NCBI RefSeq assembly: GCF_002260525.1
Contig: NZ_MRYI01000001.1
Location: 62,001 to 126,000 of the forward strand
Reading direction: 5' to 3'
Length of the DNA: 64,000 nucleotides
From: Hahella sp. CCB-MM4
GTDB lineage: Bacteria > Pseudomonadota > Gammaproteobacteria > Pseudomonadales > Oleiphilaceae
A model generated the notes under the pieces. The model saw only the letters and a program-made list of their open reading frames with translations. It ran no database searches and was not told where the DNA came from. Every line of letters begins with the position of its first letter. The first letter of the stretch is position 1. This document shows positions 45,449 to 54,715 of this stretch, piece after piece. A program made the position numbers and the translations under genes.

Positions 45449-46409
45449 ATTTCTCGCCCATGTACTCTTCAAACGATTTTTTATTGAAAACATCAGATGG
45501 AAGACGACTATACGGAGACAGGTTAACCACATTGATACTCAATTGCTGACAAACCTTGGAAGCCAATTGAAAGCTGGGTAAAATCGTCGCCTCAAAATTA
45601 TCATCAAGTGAAGAATGCTCTGCACGCGCTTGGCCCTCATAAAACCGATGGCTCCCCCCTTTAGACCCCATATCCATTCCAAGTATCGCCACCTCAGAAA
45701 CACGATAATTCACCAGCACCTGTAAAGCCCAATGAACCACGGTGGCACCGTCATATACCCCTCTCTCTGGATCATGGCTAAACCCGACACACCCATTAAC
45801 AGAGCCAAGCACTTCCAGACCATCATCAGTTTCCATTGCCCTGGCGAGATCAGAAGAATTCTTTCTCCCAACCCCATACCTCTCGTTATAATTTTCTATA
45901 AGAAAAATGCTCGCTTCCTTTAACAAATCAGGGCGACGTTTACAAACTTCAAAAATACAATCGAAAGTAAGAAAGCATGGAATCTTCTGGCTGACAACAC
46001 GTTCAAACATTTCAAAGCGGCGCTCGATAAAGCCTCTATCTACAATAAAGTAAGCGGAAAATTGCACATCGCTTGAATCTTGTATCGCTATAGCCCCATT
46101 AACACCAACAATTGGCCCATGATGATGTAATCCATTTAGGTCCAATTCACATATTGAGGGACCAGTAGCAAGCACGAAAACATTCTTATTAAGAAAGACT
46201 TCCGATAAGTCTTTCCATGGCAGTAAAGTGCAGATCCGAGACCCGCACCAAATCACTTCTTTATCATTAGGAGACATACTATCGATATGAAAATAAGGCC
46301 ATGAATTTTCCATGTGCCTCATGGATCGGTGATGAGAATACCGATATACCTGCTTTAGAAATGTTCTAATCCATTTATATCGAGGATATTTTTTTAACAA
46401 ACTAAACAT
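45438..46409 (-). CDS. DUF115/MptE-like protein, sialyltransferase-like layout (paralogue 2)
   Basis: 323 residues, paralogous to the product at 38314-39318. Shared landmarks: N-terminal YRYSHHRSMRHMENSWPY, LATGPSICELDLNGL (GPS 83-85), GVNGAIA, YDGATVVHWALQVLV, ILGMDM and LSPYSRLP. It is inserted between waaC (eight-base overlap) and waaL (eleven-base overlap), so it is an integral part of the waaF-waaC operon rather than a stray gene. Cytoplasmic. A glycosyl- or nonulosonate-transfer role is inferred from fold layout and context; the catalytic residues are not proven. Confidence 0.65.
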   Translation of the reverse strand: MFSLLKKYPRYKWIRTFLKQVYRYSHHRSMRHMENSWPYFHIDSMSPNDKEVIWCGSRICTLLPWKDLSEVFLNKNVFVLATGPSICELDLNGLHHHGPIVGVNGAIAIQDSSDVQFSAYFIVDRGFIERRFEMFERVVSQKIPCFLTFDCIFEVCKRRPDLLKEASIFLIENYNERYGVGRKNSSDLARAMETDDGLEVLGSVNGCVGFSHDPERGVYDGATVVHWALQVLVNYRVSEVAILGMDMGSKGGSHRFYEGQARAEHSSLDDNFEATILPSFQLASKVCQQLSINVVNLSPYSRLPSDVFNKKSFEEYMGEKYAI

Positions 46410-47430
46410 TAGATGCTGCTATGAGTTGTTCCAATTGATATTGAACATCATCCAGCTTTACTTTGTTCCAACATGGAGGAGCAAATTCAAAATCATCCTT
46501 GACCTGCTGGTAACGACAACGGCGCTTCATACAAGGTGCACAGTGGTATTCCGCACTTATTGATACTTGGCGTCGACCATAAATGCCCGTCAATCGAGCG
46601 CTGGTCGGGCCATACAATGCAACGAGGGGGCAACCTAGAGCCGCAGCCAGATGGCCAAGTCCAGTATCTACAGATATAACAGCACTGGCCCCTTTCAAGA
46701 GGGAAGCAACCTCTCTTAGTGACATTTTGGGCATAACGCGTACACCTGCAATTTCACCTAATCGATCAGCTCTCTCTTTCTCTTGAGAATTGCCCCACAA
46801 CACCCTGACCTCGAAGCCAAGATTTACCATTCTCTCGGCAAGTATTTTCCATTGGTCTTCAGGCAAGTGTTTTGTCTGCCACGTCGTACCATGTAGAAAA
46901 ACAATATATGGCACGTTGTTTTCATCTTTGTTAATAACAATGCCATAGTCGAGCTCTTGCCAGCTTAGGCCATACCCCATAATCACACTGAATAAGTGAC
47001 GCATTCTCTCAACTGCATGCAAAGATCGGGATACGGCAAAACACTTATTATAGAACAGGCTAGCCACAGGTTCTCTAATTGAACATGAGTCGTAACCTAA
47101 AACCGGAACTCCGACCAACTTCGCCACCAAGGCACTTTTGAGCAATCCTTGGGCATCAATTACCAGATCATATTGGCGAGATTCCAACTTTGATTTAAAT
47201 CTTTTCCACTCCCCTGACCTAAACGCTTTTAGGGGATTCTTGCGCCATCGACGTAATGCAATGGGTATAACTTCATTAACTCCCTTGTGCCAGCTCGGAA
47301 TCTCAGCAAAGGCCTCCTCTACCACCCAATCAATTTCCAGAGACGGCATCATGGCTTTGGCATCAGTAATCGCGGGCAATGTATGAATAACATCTCCCAG
47401 AGAAGACATTTTTATTAACAGAATGCGCAC
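46402..47430 (-). CDS. waaC: Lipopolysaccharide heptosyltransferase I
   Basis: 342 residues, GT9. The N-terminal RILLIKMSSLGDVIHTLPAI is a textbook WaaC start, and the donor-site SVDTGLGHLAAALGCPLVALYG is clear. It adds the first heptose to Kdo of lipid A. Start is GTG at 47430. A cysteine cluster (CAPCMKRRC) lies near the C-terminus. It is two bases behind waaF and overlaps the DUF115-like gene by eight bases, giving a waaF-waaC-DUF115-waaL operon. Confidence 0.95.
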   Translation of the reverse strand: MRILLIKMSSLGDVIHTLPAITDAKAMMPSLEIDWVVEEAFAEIPSWHKGVNEVIPIALRRWRKNPLKAFRSGEWKRFKSKLESRQYDLVIDAQGLLKSALVAKLVGVPVLGYDSCSIREPVASLFYNKCFAVSRSLHAVERMRHLFSVIMGYGLSWQELDYGIVINKDENNVPYIVFLHGTTWQTKHLPEDQWKILAERMVNLGFEVRVLWGNSQEKERADRLGEIAGVRVMPKMSLREVASLLKGASAVISVDTGLGHLAAALGCPLVALYGPTSARLTGIYGRRQVSISAEYHCAPCMKRRCRYQQVKDDFEFAPPCWNKVKLDDVQYQLEQLIAASNV

Positions 47431-47432
47431 AG

Positions 47433-48500
47433 TTATTCCTTTATAAGGGAATTTTCGGCAATTTCAGGCTGGCCAGGAAGTGCTTCAAGCGCCCCTATCA
47501 CCAGCTCTGGAGAGAGATCTTTCAAACACTTATAGTGCCCGTAAGGACAGGTTCTTTCAAAGCAAGGACTACAATCGATCCCGGTACGAACCAGCTTTGC
47601 GTGATCAGTCAAAGGCGGTGTAAATTCAGGAGAGGTTGAGCCATATACAGCAACCAGAGAACGCCCGAGGGCAGCTGCCACATGCATCAGTCCAGAATCA
47701 TTAGACACAACTTGAGTGGTTAAAGATAAAAGGGCAACGGCCTCCTGAAGAGAGGTTTGACCAGAGAAATCCCTTACCCCTCCTCCGGAAATTGACAGTT
47801 CACCACTGATTTGCTCACAAACCTTCCGATCATTCTCAGATCCGAACAACCAGACTTCACCGCCACTCCGAAGACACCATTTCGCCACTTCTGCATAATG
47901 TTCAGCAGGCCACTGTTTTGCGGCTCCAAATTCTGCCCCCGGACAAAGACCAAGAACATAGCCAATGGTTCCAATAGAGAACTTGGATTTCACTTGTTCA
48001 AGGTTTGCCTCTGGCACGGACAAAGAGGGGTTCGGGATATTTATAAGATCTGCTTGGCCCTTTGGGTATGCCAGAGCAACGAAGCGCTCCACCATTAATG
48101 GCATGGCCTGCTTATCCAGCTTTCGAAGATCATTTAGCAACCCATACCGCATCTCCCCTTTCCATCCCGTTCTTTTGGGGATTTTCGCCAACCATGGGAT
48201 TAGAGCCGATTTAAGGGAGTTAGGGAGGATTATCGCCCAATCATAGCCAGCTTCACGCAGATGATTCGCCAGAGCTTTTCGCGCGGACAACATCAGCTTA
48301 CCGTGACCGACCGGCATATCGATGGGACTTCTGACTTCTGGCATGGCTTGCAGAATCGGTCGACTCCAGGCAGGTGCCAACACATCAATTTGGGATAAGG
48401 GATAAAGGCGCTTGAGCACTTTGAACAAGCTTTGCGCCATTACCATGTCACCAACCCAGGAAGGGCCTACTATTAGAATATTCAATGGCTGATTTGCCAC
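47433..48500 (-). CDS. waaF: ADP-heptose:LPS heptosyltransferase II
   Basis: 355 residues, GT9. The signature ILIVGPSWVGDMVMAQSL opens the protein, PGAEFGAAKQWPAEHYAEVA and SNDSGLMHVAAALGRSLVAVYG close the donor site. It adds heptose II. Start is GTG at 48500 (relatives begin near KIL-IGPSWVGD). The C-terminus carries a CSPCFERTCPYGHYKC cysteine cluster typical of WaaF. Followed by waaC with a two-base gap; preceded by ilvE 42 bases away on the same strand. Confidence 0.95.
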   Translation of the reverse strand: MANQPLNILIVGPSWVGDMVMAQSLFKVLKRLYPLSQIDVLAPAWSRPILQAMPEVRSPIDMPVGHGKLMLSARKALANHLREAGYDWAIILPNSLKSALIPWLAKIPKRTGWKGEMRYGLLNDLRKLDKQAMPLMVERFVALAYPKGQADLINIPNPSLSVPEANLEQVKSKFSIGTIGYVLGLCPGAEFGAAKQWPAEHYAEVAKWCLRSGGEVWLFGSENDRKVCEQISGELSISGGGVRDFSGQTSLQEAVALLSLTTQVVSNDSGLMHVAAALGRSLVAVYGSTSPEFTPPLTDHAKLVRTGIDCSPCFERTCPYGHYKCLKDLSPELVIGALEALPGQPEIAENSLIKE

Positions 48501-48542
48501 GACTCACATTTAACAGTTGATAAGAGTTTAACGTCGCAATAC

Positions 48543-49466
48543 TCAGGACACTGAAGTTAGCCAGTGCTTGTATTTTTCATTGCGCCCTTTCACCACATCA
48601 AAATAGAGTGTCTGAAGTTTCTCGGTAACAGGCCCGCGGCGCCCTTCACCTATTGCACGCCCATCCAATTCCCTAATTGGAGTAACTTCGGCCGCCGTGC
48701 CAGTAAAGAATGCTTCATCTGAGATGTAAATTTCGTCCCGGGTGATACGCTTCTCAACCAACTGATACCCCAGATCTGCCGCCAGCTGCAATATAGTATT
48801 TCTGGTAATGCCATTTAGACATGAAGTCAGCTCTGGAGTATAAATAACACCATCACGAACCACGAAAATATTCTCACCAGAGCCTTCGGCCACATAACCT
48901 TCCGGATCAAGCAACAGGGCTTCATCACACCCACAGGCCAGCGCCTCATTCAATGCCAACATTGAATTGATATAATGACCGTTTGCTTTAGCTCGAGTCA
49001 TGGATATATTCACGTGATGACGGGTGTAAGAACTGGTTCTTACTTTGATGCCTTTCTCCAATGCCTCGTCGCCGAGATATGTTCCCCATTCCCAGGCAGC
49101 AACAATCACATGAACCTGCAAGCCTGCTGCTCTCAATCCCATACCTTCTGAACCGTAAAAGACCATTGGACGCATATAGGCAGACGTCAGGTTATTGTCC
49201 TTTACAGCCCGGCGTTGAGCCTCATTAAGCTCATCCTTGGTAAATGGCATTTTCATATTCATGATATGAGCAGAGTCAAACAGCCGGTCTGTGTGCTCCT
49301 GCAACCTAAATATGGCTGTACCGTCCTGAGTCTGGTATGCACGAACACCTTCAAAGACGCCCATCCCATAGTGTAAGGTATGGGTCAACACATGAACCTG
49401 GGCATCACGCCAAGGAACCATCTTACCGTCAAACCAGATCAGACCGTCACGGTCAGCCATGGACAT
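48543..49466 (-). CDS. ilvE: Branched-chain amino acid aminotransferase
   Basis: 307 residues, fold-type IV PLP transaminase. Seen: LHYGMGVFEGVRAYQT, the PLP lysine region SMTRAKANGHYINSMLA, EALLLDPEGYVAEGSGENIF and the C-terminal DEAFFTGTAAEVTPI. It performs the last step of leucine, isoleucine and valine synthesis. The ATG at 49466 follows GGAG at eight bases. The order glnE-ilvE-waaF-waaC is shared with Pseudomonas. Confidence 0.96.
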   Translation of the reverse strand: MSMADRDGLIWFDGKMVPWRDAQVHVLTHTLHYGMGVFEGVRAYQTQDGTAIFRLQEHTDRLFDSAHIMNMKMPFTKDELNEAQRRAVKDNNLTSAYMRPMVFYGSEGMGLRAAGLQVHVIVAAWEWGTYLGDEALEKGIKVRTSSYTRHHVNISMTRAKANGHYINSMLALNEALACGCDEALLLDPEGYVAEGSGENIFVVRDGVIYTPELTSCLNGITRNTILQLAADLGYQLVEKRITRDEIYISDEAFFTGTAAEVTPIRELDGRAIGEGRRGPVTEKLQTLYFDVVKGRNEKYKHWLTSVS

Positions 49467-49551
49467 ATCTATAACTCCTTCGGGCCCAAAGCCTCAAAAT
49501 TAAGTATCTATTACCAGTAGAATGCTGTGAGGAAGAGACAGACCACCGCCT

Positions 49552-52479
49552 CTACCCTTCGAATATTTCTTGCCAGAATTCTGTTACCCGATTTCGTTCT
49601 CTCTGCAATTCGTCCGGCGCAACCCTGGCCGGCAAATTCTGAAGAGCCAGTCGATGTCCACGGGCACGGTATTGACGGTAAATTTCACAGAGTTCATCAC
49701 TCAGCTCATTCCTGACAACACCGACTTCGGCCAGCGATTCCATAATGCGAATATTGTCGCTCCATTTCACCACTGAGGGGTATTTATGAGCCCATCGCAA
49801 AGCTGCATATTGAACCATAAATTCGATATCAACGATACCGCCAGAATCGTGCTTTAGATCGAAATATGGCAGGCTTCCATCAGACTTTGGAGTCGTTGCC
49901 AGCGCCGCCCTCATTTTTTCCCTCATTTCGAGTACATCCTGCTTCAACTGCCCAGAATCCCTATCTTGGGTAAGCACAGCAACTCTCGCCGCCTCAAACT
50001 TTGATCGCACACTGTCGCTTCCAGCCACAAAACGCGCTCGAACCAGCGCCTGATGCTCCCATGTCCACGCTTTTTCGCCCTGGTAACGCTGCCAAGCCCC
50101 TACAGAACTCACCAACAAGCCCGAATTTCCCGACGGCCTCAATCGCATATCAACTTCATAGATGTCACCAGAGGCAGTTTTGGTACTCAGAAGATGAATA
50201 ATTCTTTGCCCCAGCCTGGTAAAAAATACTTGGTTATCAATACTGCTCTCCCCATCCGTTGATAGATCATCACCACCAGCATGAAGAAAAACCAAGTCCA
50301 AGTCAGACCCATAACTCAATTCAATTCCGCCAAGTTTTCCATAGCCGATTATCCCGAAATCAGGATCACAGACTGTTGTTTCGTCCCGCATTGGACGGCC
50401 ATATTTTGATGTCATGGTTTGCCATGCTTGCTCAAGAACTTGAGCAAGTATTGTTTCAGCAATAAACGTCAGATAATCACTAACTTTCATTAGAGGCAAT
50501 GTGCCGCGTATATCCGAAGCAGCTACTCGCAAGGCATGAGCTCTCCTGAAATAGCGCAAAACCTCCATTTGCTCCTCAAGGTCATCCTGAGGAATACGCA
50601 ACATCTCCTGACGCAACTCATCACGTAAAGTTTGCGTATCCGGAGGAGTATATAAACTTTCTGAGTGCAACAGCTCGTCGAGCAGCAGAGGCATCTGAGC
50701 AATCTGTTCACCAACCCACAAGCTCTCACCAAACAGACGAACCAATTCATTAAGCGCGCTAGGGTTCTCATTTAGCAATACAAGATAAGCACTACGCCGA
50801 ATAATGGCCTCCACAAAATGGAGGAGGCGACCAAAGGTATCAGCATCGACTTTTTGCTCTACCGCAACTCTCAGCAAGTTCGGCATAAACAAGTCCAACC
50901 TGTCCTTACCCTGAGCTTGAAGATGGCGCACCTTAGAACTTCTGACCAACTCCCTAATCAGGGATTCATATCCTTCCGGATCTGGACAACCGGAATCAAT
51001 CAGAAACTCAATAGATTCTTCAGAAGGCAGCTTGGCAGCCCACAGCAACTGCCATACCTTCATATCTTCCCGAGAGCTTTTTGCCTCGTGAGGCTCTGCA
51101 ATTACCTCGGCAAAATGACGAGATACATTATCCCGATGTTTTTGCAGCTCCCGCTCACATTCATCCCAGCACCGAAAACCCATAGCCAAAGCAATTCTGG
51201 CACGACCTCGTTCGTCGGACGGAATTTGCTGTGTCTGCTTATCTGCAAGGCCCTGAATAGCATGCTCCATATTACGTAGATAGATGTATGCCGACCGCAA
51301 TTCATCTACCACCGCTCCCGGCATCAATCGTTCCGACTTGATTACCTGAAGCACATCCAACAATCCGCGCTGCTGAAGCTTGACATCACGGCCTCCGCGA
51401 ATTAGCTGAAATACCTGCGCAATAAATTCAACTTCGCGAATCCCTCCAGATCCTAGCTTGATGTTGTGACCAATTCCTTTTCTCAACACCTCCCTTTCAA
51501 TCATATCCTTCATGGAACGCAGGGACTGAATAACGCCAAAATCGATATACTTGCGATACACGAAAGGCTTCAGCTCCTCTAGCAACCTTATGCCCTGAGC
51601 AATATCACCAGCCACCGGGGCAGCCTTGACCATGGCATAGCGCTCCCAGTCCCGCCCCTGCTCCTCGTAATATTCTTCCATTGCGGTAAAGCTAAGAGCC
51701 AGAGCCCCACTCTGGCCATATGGCCTCAGCCTCATATCAACCCTAAAGACAAATCCATCAACGGTTGTATTATCTAGAGCCTGAATCAACTTCTGCCCCA
51801 ACCTGGTGAAGAAATTCTGGTTGTCGATACTTCGAGATGCCCCTTGAGTTTCACCATGCTCGGGAAAGGCAAATATTAAATCTATATCTGAGGATACGTT
51901 AAGCTCTCCGGCACCAAGCTTGCCCATACCCAAAACAACCATTCTCTGAGCCGCCCCATTTTTCGATACCGGGTTACCATACATACCAGCGAGAAATTCG
52001 TGCAGCCAACCTAACGCGGCATCAATACAAATCTCCGCCAACCATGAAACCTGCTTACCTGTATTTTCATATGCCTCCGCAAGAACCAAGTCCTTCCATA
52101 CGATATGGAACATTTTCTCCCGACGAAAAACTCTCAGCGCATGGTGAAGATCGGCCTCCGAAGAACAAGTTTTCATACTTTGCGCCAACTCATCTTCCCA
52201 ACCTCTCTTCGGCGCAATCTCCCCAGCAGAAAGCATTCCCTCCAACCAAAGAGCTACCTGATCCGGAAACCTGATAACGACATCAGACAGAAAATCACTT
52301 ACAGCAAAAGCTCTTAGCAAGCCTTCAGAATAGGGAATGAGCTTTTCTTGTATCGATACATCAACTTCACTCAAACGATCGAAATTGTCATGCAAGAGAG
52401 TATGCAATTCCTGGGGATAATCCCCAGCGAGAGCGGAAAGCTTGTGAATTAGCGGTAAATTATCCGAGATCAATCTCAT
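49552..52479 (-). CDS. glnE: Bifunctional glutamine synthetase adenylyltransferase/deadenylase
   Basis: 975 residues. Two nucleotidyltransferase domains flank a helical regulatory region. The N-terminal one (deadenylase, about 110-450) has GMGKLGAGELNVSSDIDLIF; the C-terminal one (adenylylase, about 600-975) has GYGKLGGIELSYGSDLDLVF. The GSDxD forms carry the catalytic aspartates. It attaches or removes AMP at the conserved tyrosine of glutamine synthetase, whose gene glnA lies 7 kb away. Length is close to E. coli GlnE (946). First gene of the glnE-ilvE-waaFC direction. Confidence 0.96.
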   Translation of the reverse strand: MRLISDNLPLIHKLSALAGDYPQELHTLLHDNFDRLSEVDVSIQEKLIPYSEGLLRAFAVSDFLSDVVIRFPDQVALWLEGMLSAGEIAPKRGWEDELAQSMKTCSSEADLHHALRVFRREKMFHIVWKDLVLAEAYENTGKQVSWLAEICIDAALGWLHEFLAGMYGNPVSKNGAAQRMVVLGMGKLGAGELNVSSDIDLIFAFPEHGETQGASRSIDNQNFFTRLGQKLIQALDNTTVDGFVFRVDMRLRPYGQSGALALSFTAMEEYYEEQGRDWERYAMVKAAPVAGDIAQGIRLLEELKPFVYRKYIDFGVIQSLRSMKDMIEREVLRKGIGHNIKLGSGGIREVEFIAQVFQLIRGGRDVKLQQRGLLDVLQVIKSERLMPGAVVDELRSAYIYLRNMEHAIQGLADKQTQQIPSDERGRARIALAMGFRCWDECERELQKHRDNVSRHFAEVIAEPHEAKSSREDMKVWQLLWAAKLPSEESIEFLIDSGCPDPEGYESLIRELVRSSKVRHLQAQGKDRLDLFMPNLLRVAVEQKVDADTFGRLLHFVEAIIRRSAYLVLLNENPSALNELVRLFGESLWVGEQIAQMPLLLDELLHSESLYTPPDTQTLRDELRQEMLRIPQDDLEEQMEVLRYFRRAHALRVAASDIRGTLPLMKVSDYLTFIAETILAQVLEQAWQTMTSKYGRPMRDETTVCDPDFGIIGYGKLGGIELSYGSDLDLVFLHAGGDDLSTDGESSIDNQVFFTRLGQRIIHLLSTKTASGDIYEVDMRLRPSGNSGLLVSSVGAWQRYQGEKAWTWEHQALVRARFVAGSDSVRSKFEAARVAVLTQDRDSGQLKQDVLEMREKMRAALATTPKSDGSLPYFDLKHDSGGIVDIEFMVQYAALRWAHKYPSVVKWSDNIRIMESLAEVGVVRNELSDELCEIYRQYRARGHRLALQNLPARVAPDELQRERNRVTEFWQEIFEG

Positions 52480-52658
52480 CTCCAGTATTTATTGTGGGAG
52501 GTGCCGCAATTTTGAGAGTAACAGGTGGTGTATTAGTATGACCAGGATTGAAGCGGATATCGACATTGGCCTCTCTCAACATCTAAGCTTGCTAGATGGC
52601 CGTAGAGTCCAACAAATGATGAGAGAATCTTCTTTCCTTTCAGAGCTGAATTTGAGAG

Positions 52659-53615
52659 CTACTCATTTCCGAGTGAGGCACTAAGAATTGCCATCCCAGC
52701 TCGCCCCAACCATGTTGATCGGCTCATTTTATGAGCTAATTCCTCTAGCCCGTTAATTTTCGCAAGAGCCCTAGATTCTACGATCAATTCATCCCAAGGA
52801 TCGCCGGCAAAATTAGCCTCAAGCACCTTCTTCTCCAGCACTTCAATCAATAAAGAAAAATCACTAATTTCAACACTGCCAGGAGTAACGTTGGCTAATT
52901 TCTGCACAAATCGCCCCATAACATCAACCCAGTTACTCAGCGTAGCAATCGAGTTAATTTCACTGGAATTGAATCCGCACCCTCCTGCAAGCAACCCATA
53001 ACCTCTGGCGGCCTTACTGGGCGTATACAGCCAACATGGAATGCTTTCAACCAGCCTTTTTCCGACCGAAATCAAAGACTCGACCTGCCCATGCAGCAAC
53101 TCAAGCTCAATCTCAGAAATAGGCGAATCTTGTCGTCCATCTACTTTAATAACACCAAGATCACATGCTATTTCAATTTGGAAATCATCATTCCCCATAC
53201 CCACAAGAGCATCATTCTGAGCGGATGCGCTTTCAATTTTCCAAGCTGTCCTCACAAAGTCTGTTAAGAACACTGGCTGCACTTTTCGGACATTCTCCGC
53301 AGGAAATTCAGAAACTTTTTTTAGCAGACCAAGATCCAATGCTTTGGAACTTATCGGCCAGTTATGCTCTATTCTCTGGTGCAACCCCGCCTGCGCCTTC
53401 CCCATTCCTTTAACCGTCTGCTCATACCTGCCACCCCCCATGTCACGCACTCTCAATGCCCATCGAGACTTTCGCAGAGATAACTCTGGCGTGTCATAGT
53501 ATGTATTGGAAAGGCCCCTGGAATTTCCTTTTTTTTCGAGCAAAGTCGTCAGTTCACGCAAGACTATGTCTTCACTAGCACTAGGGAAGCTGAGTTTTAT
53601 TTCAATCTCATTCAT
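52659..53615 (-). CDS. CYTH domain protein (YgiF-like inorganic triphosphatase)
   Basis: 318 residues. The CYTH tunnel-fold signature EIEIKL is at the very N-terminus (residues 3-8), followed by YYDTPELSLRKSRWALRVR and EQTVKG with the conserved basic residues, and EIELELL as the returning acidic strand. The first 200 residues are CYTH; the remaining 118 are a helical tail shorter than the CHAD domain of E. coli YgiF (433 residues in total). It hydrolyses triphosphate in relatives. Adjacent to glnE, as in E. coli. A 179-base gap separates it from glnE, with nothing recognised. Confidence 0.85.
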   Translation of the reverse strand: MNEIEIKLSFPSASEDIVLRELTTLLEKKGNSRGLSNTYYDTPELSLRKSRWALRVRDMGGGRYEQTVKGMGKAQAGLHQRIEHNWPISSKALDLGLLKKVSEFPAENVRKVQPVFLTDFVRTAWKIESASAQNDALVGMGNDDFQIEIACDLGVIKVDGRQDSPISEIELELLHGQVESLISVGKRLVESIPCWLYTPSKAARGYGLLAGGCGFNSSEINSIATLSNWVDVMGRFVQKLANVTPGSVEISDFSLLIEVLEKKVLEANFAGDPWDELIVESRALAKINGLEELAHKMSRSTWLGRAGMAILSASLGNE

Positions 53616-53636
53616 TTATATAAACCAATAGAAACG

Positions 53637-53661
53637 AAAAAACCGGCCGAAGCCGGTTTTT
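53637..53661. terminator. Bidirectional terminator after the porin gene
   Basis: AAAAACCGGC and GCCGGTTTTT flank CGAA, a strong stem with A and T runs on either side. It lies 25 bases past the porin stop on the minus strand. Confidence 0.85.
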
Positions 53662-53686
53662 CTTTACACTTTATAATCAGGGAAGA

Positions 53687-54715
53687 TTAGAAGGTGTAGG
53701 TTGCGCCGATAGCGAAGTCTTCAGTATCGATATCCTGGCTACCAGACTGCTCTTTAGTACCAGATACATATTCAACGTAAGCGTACATGTTATCAGATAC
53801 ATTGTGCAGAGCCTGCAGATAAAACTGGCTATTTTCTACAGCGTTAGTTTGATCGTCTTCGTCTGCGTAGTAACCAGCCGCCAGCTGAGATGCACCCAGA
53901 GAGTAGATAGCGATCAAGCCATAGCCAGACTGATCAGTTGATTTGTCATCTACACCAGCAGATGAGTCAGCAGACTTAGTCTCGTACTGAGCACCCAGAG
54001 TCAGGTCTCCCAAGAACACCTTAGCGCCCAGACCAATACCGTCACCAGTGTCTACACCAGCTTCTTCACGGCCCATAGAGTAACCCAGGATGACTTCAAA
54101 CATGTCAGTTTTGTACTTAGCACCCAAAGCACCAGTATGAGTCTCAGTGCTATCCAGAGCCATAGTAACACCGATAGTCAGACCGCCAGCAATAGTTGGG
54201 GATACATACTGAACATTGTCGCCCTCGTGTACAGCAGCGGTTTTAAACTCACCAGAAATACCAACAGCTTCAGAGATATCAATAACATCCCACCACTCGT
54301 ATACGGTGTCATCAGAACCGATTTGTACAGAACCGAAGTCACCTTTAACACCGATATACGCTTCATCAAGCTGAGCAAATGCAGTATCGGTAGCATCATC
54401 GTTACCGTCGTTATCAACGTCATAGCCGTTGCTTACTTGACTAGTGCTCTTGTCATCAGCGTCGAAGTCAACTTCAACTTTCAGAAAACCGGTCAATCCA
54501 GGAGAAATTTCATGACTATGCTTCCAACCAATAGTAGAACCATTGTCAGCGAAGTCATTGGAAGTGGTTTCGGTGCTGCCTTGCTCGGTAGAGTTGTGAA
54601 CATAAGCCAACTGGATGTTACCGTAGAACTCAGGCATGTTAGCCATTTCGGCTGCTTGAGCAACAGACGCCATAGACACAGCTGCAACAGCTGAAGCGAT
54701 CAAAGTCTTTTTCAT
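53687..54715 (-). CDS. Outer-membrane porin (Gram-negative porin family)
   Basis: 342 residues. Signal peptide cleaved after AQA (residue 21), then alternating beta strands with acidic turns, many glycines and a C-terminal phenylalanine (AIGATYTF), the outer-membrane assembly signal. The pattern FYGNIQLAYV and EFYG openings fit general porins of the OmpC/Porin_4 kind. A very acidic loop (DVDNDGNDDATD) suggests calcium or cation effects or a cation-selective mouth; inferred. Followed by a strong terminator. Its upstream gap of 817 bases is unusually long. Confidence 0.88.
   Translation of the reverse strand: MKKTLIASAVAAVSMASVAQAAEMANMPEFYGNIQLAYVHNSTEQGSTETTSNDFADNGSTIGWKHSHEISPGLTGFLKVEVDFDADDKSTSQVSNGYDVDNDGNDDATDTAFAQLDEAYIGVKGDFGSVQIGSDDTVYEWWDVIDISEAVGISGEFKTAAVHEGDNVQYVSPTIAGGLTIGVTMALDSTETHTGALGAKYKTDMFEVILGYSMGREEAGVDTGDGIGLGAKVFLGDLTLGAQYETKSADSSAGVDDKSTDQSGYGLIAIYSLGASQLAAGYYADEDDQTNAVENSQFYLQALHNVSDNMYAYVEYVSGTKEQSGSQDIDTEDFAIGATYTF

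Noticed and set aside
53687-54715. Long opposite-strand and shifted frames inside the porin gene
   Set aside because: Shadows caused by the repetitive codon use of the porin; no start signals and hydrophobic low-complexity products.
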